Assembly: GCA_020635815.1 (NCBI GenBank)
Contig: JACJZB010000007.1
Location: 95,518 to 159,517, forward strand
DNA: 64,000 bases
Direction of reading: 5' to 3'
Source of the DNA: Flavobacteriales bacterium
Lineage (GTDB): Bacteria > Bacteroidota > Bacteroidia > Flavobacteriales_E > Vicingaceae
Positions 15,722 to 24,029 of this stretch are shown here, piece after piece; within the stretch, counting starts at the first letter, position 1; each line of letters opens with the position of its first letter. The translations under genes were made by a program, and so were the position numbers. Below the pieces are notes generated by a model. That model saw only the letters and a list, made by a program, of their open reading frames with translations, ran no database searches and was not told the DNA's origin.

Positions 15722-18370
15722 ATGAAAAAAATGAACCATATTTTAAATTTTAAAAATAGTATAGTGTTACTGTTTTTACTTACAGCTACAATATTAAAGG
15801 CACAACCTCCAGTAGCTAGTTTTAATTACTTTGATGTTTGTGTATCTGAGGCAGCAAATTTTACAGATGTATCTACTGACACCCCAGATACTTGGACTTG
15901 GTATTTCCAAGGAGGTAGCCCGAGTACATCAACTAACCAATATCCAGCAGGAGTCACTTATTTTTCACCTGGGGTTTACGAAGTAAAATTAGTAGTTTCT
16001 AACATTTATGGTGCTGATTCGATTACACAGTATATTAATGTGTATGATATGCCAATGATGAACTTAAACATTACAGATGTTACTTGTTATGGGATGGCAG
16101 ATGGTACTGTAGAAGCTAACGTTATAGGAGGTACAATGCCTTATAATTATATGTGGAATACAGCTCCAATACAAACAACGCAACTTGCAACAATGTTAAT
16201 ACCAGGGAATTATACTGCTACTGTAACAGATGCAAATGGTTGTGTGGTGGTTGGTAATGCTACGGTTAATCAACCACCTGAACTTTTAGTTAGTTTATCT
16301 AACGAATCAATTTGCCCAGGAGATACGGGAAGTTTAACTGCTTTTCCTTCCGGAGGAACAGTTCCTTATAACTATTCATGGAATGATCCTTTAACCAGTA
16401 CAACTGCTGTAATGACAGATTTCCCAACCGCAACAACAAATTATGAAGTTACTGTTATAGACGCAAATGGATGTACGATTAATGAAAATGCAGATATTAT
16501 TACTTTCAGTTCGCCAGTTGTTAGCTTCACTACGACTGACGTTTCATGTAATAGCATGGCAGATGGTTCGGTTTCTGCTAATGTTGCGGGAGGTACATCT
16601 CCTTTTAGCTACAGTTGGAGCCCAACAGGAGGAACAAATGCTATAGCAACTAATTTAATAGCAGGAAATTATGCAGCTACTGTAACTGACGCAAATGGTT
16701 GTACAGTGATAGGTAGTGCAACCATTACTCAACCTCCTATGCTTGCAATATCTATCTCAAACGAAACAATTTGTCCGGGAGATGCTGGTACTTTAGCGGC
16801 TTTTTCTTCAGGAGGAACACCTCCATATTCTTACTATTGGAATGACCCATTATCAACAACTACTGATGTAATGACTGATTTTCCAGTAGTTACAACCACT
16901 TATGCTATAACGGTAACTGATTTTAATGGCTGTACAAGTGTTGACAATGCAGATATTATCGTTTATAGTGCACCAAGTTTTAACATTAATGATACTACGA
17001 TTTGTGAAGGAGGTACAGTTAGTTTTTCTCCTACAATTTCTGGAGGAACACCAGCTTACAGTTTTTTATGGTGGCCTGGAGGAGAAACAACTTTAACATT
17101 AGCAGATTCCCCATCAGGAAATACATCTTATGCGCTTGAAGTTACAGATGCAAATTCTTGTAGAACAGTTGATACTGCTTTAGTTACAGTCAATTCTAAT
17201 CCAATTGCTAATGGTAGCTTTATGTCGTTATGTGAAGATACTTTAGGCCAAGCAGAATTCGATTTAACCTTGTTAAATAGTAGTGTAAACGGAGGAACTG
17301 GAAATACAGTTAGTTGGTATGAAGATCCAGGTTTAACCCAATATATATCAGGAGCATCTGCTTTTGTAACAGGAAGCACAACACTTTATGTTGATGTAGA
17401 AAGTCCTGAATTATGTCATAGTTATGCTTCAGTACAACTAAATGTAAAAGATTCAACAACCAATGTAATTAAAGGGATTGTGAACTTCCAGAGTTCTCCA
17501 ATTACTAGTGGAAATGTAAGATTGATAAGAAAAAATGGTATGTCTCCACAAGATATGGAGCTTATTCAAATTAAACCAGTAAATGGAGCAGGAGAATACG
17601 AATTTAATGATGTACCTAAAGGAACGTATATTGTTAAAGCTTTTGGAGATACTTTACTTTATGATAATATTCCAACTTATGGTGGAGATGTTGTTGGGTG
17701 GGCTTCAGCAACAGAATATTCTATTCTTTCAACTTGCGATGATACTGTTTCGGTTGGAATTGAATTAATTGTAGAACCAACTAATTCTGGTATGGGCTCA
17801 GTATCAGGTAGGTTGATTGAAGATGATGGAACAACAAACAAAGCTCCAGGAGAACCAATTTCTGATATTGATATTACAGTAGAACAATCACCAGGAGGAA
17901 CAATTATGTCGGCTACTAAGACAGATATAGACGGTTATTTTAATTTTCACGGATTACCAGCAGGTGATTATATTATTTATGCAGATATGTTGGGTTATAC
18001 TACAACTCCTCAGGTTATTACCTTTGATGGTTCGAGTATGAACCAAGATGTCATTTTATGCTCAAATGACACATTAACATTAATAGATCTTTGTAGTAGT
18101 GTAGTAACCGCAGTTTCTAGCTTGCCAAATAGTAGCAATCAGTTTAATATTTACCCTAATCCTGCTACTGATTTATTAACAATTAAATTTGATGACAATG
18201 AACCTGTTTCTGTGGCTGTGATAGATGCTCAAGGTAGGGTAGTGGTTAAGAAAGATAATGTTAGAAGTAATTCCCAAATTGATGTTACAGTTTTAAGTAA
18301 TGGTATTTATCAATTAAAAATAGTTGGAATAAATTCATACGTTATAAAAAAGCTTTTAATACAACGATAA
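15722..18370 (+). CDS. Secreted PKD/SprB-repeat protein with T9SS sorting domain
   Basis: An 882-residue surface or secreted protein. A signal peptide (MKKMNHILNFKNSIVLLFLL onward) is followed by a PKD domain (about residues 30-105). Two SprB-type repeats come next, each starting near VTCYGMADG or VSCNSMADG and ending in ATVTDANGC, alternating with related Ig-like modules (residues 110-500). Two carboxypeptidase-regulatory-like beta domains lie around residues 575-770. The C-terminus has NIYPNPATDLLTI and ends KKLLIQR, a type A sorting signal for type IX secretion. SprB repeats are named after the gliding adhesin of Flavobacterium, so an adhesive role is plausible but not shown. Confidence 0.9.
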   Translation: MKKMNHILNFKNSIVLLFLLTATILKAQPPVASFNYFDVCVSEAANFTDVSTDTPDTWTWYFQGGSPSTSTNQYPAGVTYFSPGVYEVKLVVSNIYGADSITQYINVYDMPMMNLNITDVTCYGMADGTVEANVIGGTMPYNYMWNTAPIQTTQLATMLIPGNYTATVTDANGCVVVGNATVNQPPELLVSLSNESICPGDTGSLTAFPSGGTVPYNYSWNDPLTSTTAVMTDFPTATTNYEVTVIDANGCTINENADIITFSSPVVSFTTTDVSCNSMADGSVSANVAGGTSPFSYSWSPTGGTNAIATNLIAGNYAATVTDANGCTVIGSATITQPPMLAISISNETICPGDAGTLAAFSSGGTPPYSYYWNDPLSTTTDVMTDFPVVTTTYAITVTDFNGCTSVDNADIIVYSAPSFNINDTTICEGGTVSFSPTISGGTPAYSFLWWPGGETTLTLADSPSGNTSYALEVTDANSCRTVDTALVTVNSNPIANGSFMSLCEDTLGQAEFDLTLLNSSVNGGTGNTVSWYEDPGLTQYISGASAFVTGSTTLYVDVESPELCHSYASVQLNVKDSTTNVIKGIVNFQSSPITSGNVRLIRKNGMSPQDMELIQIKPVNGAGEYEFNDVPKGTYIVKAFGDTLLYDNIPTYGGDVVGWASATEYSILSTCDDTVSVGIELIVEPTNSGMGSVSGRLIEDDGTTNKAPGEPISDIDITVEQSPGGTIMSATKTDIDGYFNFHGLPAGDYIIYADMLGYTTTPQVITFDGSSMNQDVILCSNDTLTLIDLCSSVVTAVSSLPNSSNQFNIYPNPATDLLTIKFDDNEPVSVAVIDAQGRVVVKKDNVRSNSQIDVTVLSNGIYQLKIVGINSYVIKKLLIQR

Positions 18371-18390
18371 TATTGAATATATAGACAAGT

Positions 18391-18421
18391 TAAAAAGCTC
18401 CTTTTATGAGGAGCTTTTTTT
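18391..18421 (+). terminator. Intrinsic terminator
   Basis: AAAAGCTCC pairs with GGAGCTTTT and a run of seven or more T follows. It closes the surface protein gene at 15722-18370. Confidence 0.85.
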
Positions 18422-18479
18422 ATGCGAAAATTTATCTAAATAAATAAAATGATATCATATAAAGTATTAAAATTGTTTA

Positions 18480-19043
18480 ATGAAAACTGAGATAATAAAT
18501 ACTTATACCGATGAGCAATTAGTAGATTTAATAGTTCTTGAAGGTAAAAGTGAATTATTTAGCTTCTTATATAAAAAATATCAACTGATTGTATATAAAA
18601 AATGCTTAACAATTACAAAAAATGTTGATGTTTCAGAAGAATTAACTCAGGATATTTTGTGCAAAGTTTTCGATAAGCTAAAAGAGTTTAAAAAACAATC
18701 TACATTTTCTACTTGGCTCTACTCAATAATATATCATGAATGCATAAACTATTTAAGAAATTCAAAAAAAATCTCTCATCAAATTTATGATGTAGAAGAT
18801 ATTGATACAGAAGATGATATTGAGTTGATTGAATTAGAAGGTTTAAAAGTAAGTAGATTAGATGAAGTGTTAAATTTACTTCCAGCCATTGATAAGGCAA
18901 TATTGTTAATGAAGTATCAAGAAGGTTTTAAATTAAAACAAATACAAACGATATTAAACTTAACAGAGAGCACTACTAAAATGAGAATAAAAAGAGCCAA
19001 AATTAAAGTGCTAAAACTCTACAATAATCTCTATTCAAAATAG
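18480..19043 (+). CDS. ECF-type RNA polymerase sigma factor
   Basis: A 187-residue sigma-70 family member with only regions 2 and 4. Region 2 spans about residues 20-95 (TQDILCKVFDKL, then STFSTWLYSIIYHECINYLR), and region 4 spans residues 130-180 (LLPAIDKAILLMKYQEGFKLKQIQ followed by a helix-turn-helix). No anti-sigma gene follows, unlike the other two ECF genes in this window. Two nearly identical promoter-like elements lie just downstream at 19102 and 19708, ahead of the next two transcription units. The simplest reading is that this factor drives them. Confidence 0.92.
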   Translation: MKTEIINTYTDEQLVDLIVLEGKSELFSFLYKKYQLIVYKKCLTITKNVDVSEELTQDILCKVFDKLKEFKKQSTFSTWLYSIIYHECINYLRNSKKISHQIYDVEDIDTEDDIELIELEGLKVSRLDEVLNLLPAIDKAILLMKYQEGFKLKQIQTILNLTESTTKMRIKRAKIKVLKLYNNLYSK

Positions 19044-19101
19044 ACTTAGATTTACTATAATATTTGTCACCACATTACTGTTAATCAGCACTTTGCCTTA
19101 A

Positions 19102-19129
19102 TGTGACTTTTTTCATTTCTTTCGTCTAA
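19102..19129 (+). promoter_or_regulatory. ECF-type promoter, copy 1
   Basis: TGTGACTTTTTT, then after a fixed gap CGTCTAA. Between GTGAC and CGTCTAA there are 15 bases, exactly as in the copy at 19708-19735. It lies 42 bp ahead of the PepSY-like gene. The -35 GTGAC/GTAAC and -10 CGTC words are typical of ECF promoters in general. Confidence 0.65.
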
Positions 19130-19171
19130 ATACAGTATTAATTTAATTACTTATTTAAATTCAAAAAAAAA

Positions 19172-19630
19172 ATGAAAACATTAACAATTTTAGCGTTAGT
19201 ATTTGTACAGTCATTTGCAATGGCACAAGAAGCTCCAGCAAAAGTAAAAGAATCGTGTAAAAAGAAATTTCCAGCAGCAAAAGAAATAGACTGGACTAAA
19301 GATGGTGCAAATTATGTTGGAGAATTTTATGAAAACGACATGACAGTTTTAGGCACTTTTGATGCAACAGGAAAATGGTTGGAAACTAAAACAAGTATTG
19401 AAGAAACAGAAATACCTTCGGCAGTAGCAAAGGCAGCATTAGCAAAGCATAAAGGGACTTATTTATCTAATCAATCTAAAATTGAAAATAGCGATGATGT
19501 GGTTACTTATGAAATAATATTAAGCTCAGATGATGCAATATATACATTGTTAATAAGTGAAGAAGGAGAAGTTTTGAAATCTGAAAAACAGGTATTTCTT
19601 GATGTTGAAGATTCTAGTGGGGATGAATAA
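19172..19630 (+). CDS. Periplasmic PepSY-like protein
   Basis: A 152-residue exported protein. A signal peptide (MKTLTILALVFVQSFAMA, cleaved before QEAP) is followed by two repeats of a BLIP/PepSY-like fold, of the type grouped as DUF2874: KESCKKKFPAAKEIDW with VGEFYENDMTVLGTFDATGKW, then AKAALAKHKG with VTYEIIL and YTLLISEEGEVL. The family is common in Bacteroidota periplasms and its function is unknown. It has its own ECF-like promoter and stands between the sigma factor and the SET gene. Confidence 0.82.
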   Translation: MKTLTILALVFVQSFAMAQEAPAKVKESCKKKFPAAKEIDWTKDGANYVGEFYENDMTVLGTFDATGKWLETKTSIEETEIPSAVAKAALAKHKGTYLSNQSKIENSDDVVTYEIILSSDDAIYTLLISEEGEVLKSEKQVFLDVEDSSGDE

Positions 19631-19707
19631 TCTTAAATATAAAAAAAGATAATAAAAAGGGGTGTTTTTAAATAATTTAAAATCACTCCTTTTTTATTTA
19701 AAATATG

Positions 19708-19735
19708 TGTGACTTTTTTAATATTTCTCGTCTAA
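19708..19735 (+). promoter_or_regulatory. ECF-type promoter, copy 2
   Basis: The same pattern as the copy at 19102-19129: TGTGACTTTTTT, a 15-base gap after GTGAC, then CGTCTAA. It ends 18 bp ahead of the ATG of the tiny membrane peptide at 19754. Confidence 0.65.
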
Positions 19736-19753
19736 TCAAAAAAAGAAAAACAA

Positions 19754-19864
19754 ATGATTAATCAAATTAAAAATAAACTGCAAAGCAGGTATGGTATAGC
19801 TTTGCTGTTGTCTGTTGTACTTGTATGCCTTTTATTATTATTTAAAATTTTCACTAAAAAATGA
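19754..19864 (+). CDS. 36-residue single-span membrane peptide
   Basis: ATG to TGA encodes 36 residues: a basic N-terminal part (MINQIKNKLQSRYG), one hydrophobic helix (IALLLSVVLVCLLLLF) and a basic tail (KIFTKK). Charge distribution suggests an inner-membrane peptide. Its stop overlaps the start of the SET gene as ATGA (19861-19864), a classic translational-coupling arrangement. Together with the promoter at 19708 this argues that it is a real gene despite its size. Function unknown. Confidence 0.65.
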   Translation: MINQIKNKLQSRYGIALLLSVVLVCLLLLFKIFTKK

Positions 19865-20463
19865 TACATCCAAATACAGAAGTAAAATTAGTAAGTAAAG
19901 AAATAGGGTTAGGAGTTTTTGCAACCACTCTAATTCCAAAGGGAAGCATTACTTATATCTTAGATGAAATGGAGTTAATTTACCCAGAAAATCATCCCTT
20001 ATTAAAAAATCCACATTACATATCACATATAAATAAGTATTCATATATCGATAATAAAGGGAATCGAATATTGAGTTGGGATTATGCAAAATACATGAAC
20101 CATTATTGCGATTTTAATTCGTTAAGTACAGGTTATGGTTTTGAAATTGCAATTAGAGACATACAAGCAGGAGAGCAAATTACTGACGATTATGGAACAT
20201 TGAACATAGAAAAACCAATGAACTGTGGCTGTGGAAAATCCAATTGTAGAAAAACAATTTATCCAGATGATTTATTGAAGTATAGTGACTTGTGGGATGG
20301 CTACATTAAAGAAGCATTAAAAAACTTAAAGTCAGTAAATCAACCTTTAATGGAGTTTATGGATAATCAACTAAAAGAAGATCTAGACATCTACCTATCT
20401 ACCGGTAAATTATACAATAGCATTAGAGATACATATTATGAACGTGTACTAGAAGAGAAATAA
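19861..20463 (+). CDS. SET-domain protein lysine methyltransferase
   Basis: A 200-residue protein with a complete SET domain. The cofactor motif KYMNHYCDFN (N80, H81) is followed by GEQITDDYG (D110-Y111-G112). A cysteine-rich post-SET motif NCGCGKSNCRKTI (C122, C124, C129) would bind zinc with C83. The arrangement is like eukaryotic SET enzymes, which transfer methyl groups from SAM to lysines. The residues after 135 form an unrelated helical tail. The gene is translationally coupled to the preceding membrane peptide and ends at a strong terminator. The substrate is unknown. Confidence 0.85.
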   Translation: MIHPNTEVKLVSKEIGLGVFATTLIPKGSITYILDEMELIYPENHPLLKNPHYISHINKYSYIDNKGNRILSWDYAKYMNHYCDFNSLSTGYGFEIAIRDIQAGEQITDDYGTLNIEKPMNCGCGKSNCRKTIYPDDLLKYSDLWDGYIKEALKNLKSVNQPLMEFMDNQLKEDLDIYLSTGKLYNSIRDTYYERVLEEK

Positions 20464-20480
20464 AAAGAAAAATTGCGATT

Positions 20481-20516
20481 AAAAGGGATAGAAATTCAAT
20501 TCTATCCCTTTTTTTG
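20481..20516 (+). terminator. Intrinsic terminator
   Basis: AAAGGGATAGAA pairs with TTCTATCCCTTT around a short loop, followed by a T-run. It closes the SET operon and separates it from trxB. Confidence 0.9.
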
Positions 20517-20572
20517 TTGAAAAAAGACCCTTTTGGTTAACAATCTATTCAAAATTTTTAGTCTCTTTTAAG

Positions 20573-20580
20573 TAATTTTG
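20573..20580 (+). promoter_or_regulatory. -7 promoter element of trxB
   Basis: TAATTTTG matches the Bacteroidota TAnnTTTG consensus. A transcript would start near 20587, which rules out a TTG start at 20578 and supports the ATG at 20614. Confidence 0.55.
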
Positions 20581-20613
20581 AGTTCTTACAAAAACGACTT
20601 AAAATTATATATA

Positions 20614-21564
20614 ATGGCAGAAGAGATAGAAAAAGTAAAGTGTTTAATTATAGGTTCTGGTCCTGCAGGTTATACTGCAGCAATATATGCCGCTAGAGCT
20701 AATATGAATCCTGTAATGTATCAAGGAATGCAGCCAGGAGGACAATTAACAACAACAAATGAAGTAGAAAACTTTCCAGGTTATCCTGATGGAGTAACTG
20801 GTCCAGAAATGATGATGCAGTTAGAAGCTCAAGCAAAACGTTTTGATACAGATGTAAGAAGCGGTTGGGCAACTAAAGTTGATTTTTCTGGTAAGGTTCA
20901 TAAAGTTTGGATAGAAGATAAAAAAGAAATTCATGCTGATGTAGTTATTATTTCAACTGGAGCATCAGCAAAATATTTAGGATTAGATTCAGAGCAACAT
21001 TATTTAAAAGCTGGTGGTGGAGTTTCTGCTTGTGCAGTTTGTGATGGCTTCTTTTATAGAGGTCAAGAAACAGTAATTGTTGGAGCTGGAGATTCAGCTT
21101 GTGAGGAAGCTCATTACTTATCAAATATTTGCAAAAAAGTTACCATGTTGGTTCGTAGAGACGAATTTAGAGCCTCTAAAATAATGATGGAGCGTGTTAA
21201 AAACACACCAAATATTGAAATTTTATACAACACAGAAACCGAAGAAGTTTTAGGTGAAAATGATTTAGTAACTGGAGTTAGAGTTAAAAACAATAAAACA
21301 GGTAAAGTAAAAGAAATTCCTTGTACTGGTTTTTTCTTAGCTATTGGGCATAAACCAAATACTGACATTTTTAAACCATATATTGATGTGGATGAAGTTG
21401 GTTACATTAAAAATGTACCAGGTCGTACCTTAACTAATGTTGAGGGTGTTTTTGTTTGTGGTGATGCAGCAGATAAAACTTATCGTCAAGCAGTTACAGC
21501 AGCAGGTACAGGTTGTATGGCAGCACTAGATGCAGAAAGATATTTAGCAGCAAAAGGACATTAA
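20614..21564 (+). CDS. trxB: Thioredoxin-disulfide reductase
   Basis: An FAD- and NADPH-dependent reductase of 316 residues. The FAD site is IIGSGPAGYTAAIYAAR near residue 12. The redox motif CAVC is at residues 140-143, followed by DGFFYRG. The NADPH site VGAGDSACEEAHYLS follows, and the C-terminal FAD motif is VFVCGDAADKTYRQ. It reduces thioredoxin in the cytosol. The ATG at 20614 begins MAEEIEKVKC. A longer frame from a TTG at 20578 has no family match and overlaps the promoter. A hydroxyacyl-CoA dehydrogenase gene follows after 24 bp. Confidence 0.97.
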   Translation: MAEEIEKVKCLIIGSGPAGYTAAIYAARANMNPVMYQGMQPGGQLTTTNEVENFPGYPDGVTGPEMMMQLEAQAKRFDTDVRSGWATKVDFSGKVHKVWIEDKKEIHADVVIISTGASAKYLGLDSEQHYLKAGGGVSACAVCDGFFYRGQETVIVGAGDSACEEAHYLSNICKKVTMLVRRDEFRASKIMMERVKNTPNIEILYNTETEEVLGENDLVTGVRVKNNKTGKVKEIPCTGFFLAIGHKPNTDIFKPYIDVDEVGYIKNVPGRTLTNVEGVFVCGDAADKTYRQAVTAAGTGCMAALDAERYLAAKGH

Positions 21565-21588
21565 TAAAAACACAAAAAATCACAAAAC

Positions 21589-22476
21589 ATGAAAAACGTA
21601 GCAGTAATTGGAGCAGGAACAATGGGTAATGGTATTGCTCATACTTTTGCACAATCAGGGTATAAAGTAAATTTAATTGATATTTCTTCAGAATCGTTAG
21701 AAAGAGCTTTAGCAACTATCGGCAAAAACTTAGATAGAATGGTAGCTAAAGAAAAAATAACTGAAGCTGATAAATCTAACACACTTGGAAATATTACCAC
21801 ATTTACTGAAATGACCGAAGGTGTTAAATCGGTTGATTTGGTTGTAGAAGCAGCAACAGAAAATGTTGATTTAAAGCTGAAAATTTTTAAAGCAATAAAT
21901 GATGCGACTAACGAAAATGCTATTCTAGCAACAAATACTTCTTCAATTTCAATTACACAAATTGCAGCAGTAACTAATCGTCCTGACAAAGTAATAGGAA
22001 TGCACTTTATGAACCCAGTTCCAGTCATGAAATTGGTAGAAATTATTAGAGGTTATTCAACTTCTGACGAGGTAACTAATACAATTATGGAGCTATCTAA
22101 AAAATTAGGTAAAACACCTACAGAAGTAAACGATTATCCTGGTTTTGTTGCTAACCGTATTTTAATGCCTATGATTAATGAAGCTATCATTACCTTACAC
22201 GAAGGTGTTGCTGGTGTTGAAGAAATTGATACCGTTATGAAATTAGGAATGGCTCACCCTATGGGACCTTTACAATTGGCTGATTTTATTGGCTTAGATG
22301 TTTGTTTGTCAATCTTAAATGTATTGTACGAAGGTTTTGGAAATCCAAAGTACGCACCTTGCCCATTATTAGTAAATATGGTAATGGCAGGTAAAAAGGG
22401 AGTAAAGTCTGGAGAAGGTTTTTACTCTTGGACGCATGGTACAAAAGATTTAATCGTTTCGAGTCAGTTTAACTAG
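21589..22476 (+). CDS. hbd: 3-hydroxybutyryl-CoA (3-hydroxyacyl-CoA) dehydrogenase
   Basis: A 295-residue NAD-dependent dehydrogenase. The Rossmann motif VAVIGAGTMGNGIAHTFAQS opens the protein. The catalytic histidine lies in IGMHFMNPVPVMKLVEII (about residue 138), with TNTSSISITQ before it and the C-terminal helical domain (PGFVANRILMPMINEA) after it. The length matches the stand-alone bacterial enzyme, which oxidises 3-hydroxyacyl-CoA in beta-oxidation or reduces acetoacetyl-CoA in the reverse direction. It follows trxB at 24 bp and is closed by a terminator, so the two are probably co-transcribed, although their functions are not obviously linked. Confidence 0.93.
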   Translation: MKNVAVIGAGTMGNGIAHTFAQSGYKVNLIDISSESLERALATIGKNLDRMVAKEKITEADKSNTLGNITTFTEMTEGVKSVDLVVEAATENVDLKLKIFKAINDATNENAILATNTSSISITQIAAVTNRPDKVIGMHFMNPVPVMKLVEIIRGYSTSDEVTNTIMELSKKLGKTPTEVNDYPGFVANRILMPMINEAIITLHEGVAGVEEIDTVMKLGMAHPMGPLQLADFIGLDVCLSILNVLYEGFGNPKYAPCPLLVNMVMAGKKGVKSGEGFYSWTHGTKDLIVSSQFN

Positions 22477-22500
22477 TCTAATTAAATACAACTTTATAAA

Positions 22501-22532
22501 AATCGTTACTTAATTTTAAGTAGCGATTTTTT
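22501..22532 (+). terminator. Intrinsic terminator
   Basis: AATCGTTACTT pairs with AAGTAGCGATT (11 bp, one G.U) and a T-run follows. It ends the trxB-hbd unit. Confidence 0.85.
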
Positions 22533-22580
22533 ATAATACAAACTACAGTTTTTCGTTTAAAATAAGTTGTCTCGAATAAC

Positions 22581-22588
22581 TATATTTG
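22581..22588 (+). promoter_or_regulatory. -7 promoter element ahead of the LptF/G permease
   Basis: TATATTTG, a perfect TAnnTTTG match, lies 16 bp ahead of the TTG start at 22605, giving a very short leader. Confidence 0.5.
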
Positions 22589-22604
22589 CTACAATCATAT
22601 AGAT

Positions 22605-24029
22605 TTGAAAAAAGCATCCTTATTCATCATAAAATCATTTATAGGGCCATTTGTAATGACCTTTTTTATAGCATTATTTGTATTGCTCATGCAATTTATA
22701 TGGCTATATATTGATGATATGCTGGGGAAGGGATTGGAATGGTATGTTATTGCCGAATTGCTAATGTATGCTTCAGCAAGTTTAGTTCCTTTAGCAATGC
22801 CACTTTCAATTTTATTAGCTTCTTTAATGACTTTTGGGAATTTAGGAGAACATTTTGAACTGGTTTCATTTAAAGCTGCAGGAATTTCTTTACAAAAAGT
22901 AATGCAGCCTTTAATTATTTTAGTTACCATATTAAGTATTAGTGCTTTTTTCTTTGCAAATAATGTGATTCCTGTGGCTAACCTAAAGTTTTATTCATTA
23001 TTCCACGATATTCGTTCGCAAAAACCGGCTTTTAATATATTACCAGATGTGTTTTACAATGAAATTGATGGTTATGTAATTCGAGTAAAAGGAAAAGAAA
23101 TTAGAGAAGAAGGCGATTTACTAAAAGATGTGATGATATACAATCACACTGAAAATCAAGGAAACAGACAATTAACAATTGCAGACTCTGCAATTATGAA
23201 GATGTCAGATGACAAAAATTATTTTTCGATAAAACTTTTTAATGGTATTGATTACCAAGAAAAATATGAAGGGAGAAGAGATAAACTATACCCTTTATCA
23301 CGATTTATTTTTGAAGAGCATGAGATGCGAATTGATATGTCTGGTTTTAAGATGGACAGGACTGACGAAGAGCTTTTTAAAGATGATTATCGAATGTTAA
23401 ACTTGGAGCAACTTGCCAATAAAACGGACACCTTAAAGAAATATAAAAAGAAAAGAGCTGAACAGTTCTTTTTAGCTATTCATAATTCATTTTTAATAAA
23501 TGATACTTTAACTAAAAAAGTGGAAAACGATAGTATTGCTTACTCCTCAACAGATGAATTGCTAAATAAATTTTCGAAAGAACAGAAACAACAGATATAC
23601 AGCATTGCATTAAACGCTGCAAGAACCAATAAAGGGAGAGCTTCTGCAGCAATGGTAGAAATGGATTACCAACAAGAAAATTTATTAAAAATACAAATTG
23701 AATGGCATCGTAAATTTACATTTTCAATAGCCTGTTTAATTATGTTTTTTATTGGAGCACCTTTAGGTGCAATTGTTAAAAAGGGGGGCTTAGGAATGCC
23801 AGTGGTTATTTCGGTAGTATTCTTTTTGTTGTTTTGGGTATTATCTATGATGGGAGAGAAAAGTGCACAAGAAATGGTAATAGAACCTTATCAAGGGATG
23901 TGGTTAGCTACGGCTGTTTTGTTTCCTTTAGGTATATTTTTTACTTATAAAGCAACTACCGATTCAGCGATGTTTAACTTAGATTCTTACTTTGCTTTTT
24001 TTAAGAATTTATTTAATAAGAAAAAATAA
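22605..24029 (+). CDS. LptF/LptG family permease
   Basis: A 474-residue inner-membrane protein of the YjgP/YjgQ family, part of the ABC machine that pulls lipopolysaccharide from the inner membrane. Three hydrophobic segments lie in the first 125 residues, starting IIKSFIGPFVMTFFIALFVL. A periplasmic jellyroll region spans about residues 130-350, and three more membrane helices close the protein (FTFSIACLIMFFIGAPLGAI onward). The start is TTG: family homology begins immediately at KKASLFIIKSF and there is no upstream ATG. Its stop abuts the next glycosyltransferase ATG directly. Confidence 0.9.
   Translation: MKKASLFIIKSFIGPFVMTFFIALFVLLMQFIWLYIDDMLGKGLEWYVIAELLMYASASLVPLAMPLSILLASLMTFGNLGEHFELVSFKAAGISLQKVMQPLIILVTILSISAFFFANNVIPVANLKFYSLFHDIRSQKPAFNILPDVFYNEIDGYVIRVKGKEIREEGDLLKDVMIYNHTENQGNRQLTIADSAIMKMSDDKNYFSIKLFNGIDYQEKYEGRRDKLYPLSRFIFEEHEMRIDMSGFKMDRTDEELFKDDYRMLNLEQLANKTDTLKKYKKKRAEQFFLAIHNSFLINDTLTKKVENDSIAYSSTDELLNKFSKEQKQQIYSIALNAARTNKGRASAAMVEMDYQQENLLKIQIEWHRKFTFSIACLIMFFIGAPLGAIVKKGGLGMPVVISVVFFLLFWVLSMMGEKSAQEMVIEPYQGMWLATAVLFPLGIFFTYKATTDSAMFNLDSYFAFFKNLFNKKK

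Noticed and set aside
20578..20613. A TTG start extending trxB by 12 residues
   Set aside because: A TAnnTTTG box overlaps it and family homology starts at the ATG at 20614.
21639..22028. 129-residue minus-strand frame within the hydroxyacyl-CoA dehydrogenase gene
   Set aside because: A shadow of the well-supported gene on the other strand, with no recognisable motif.
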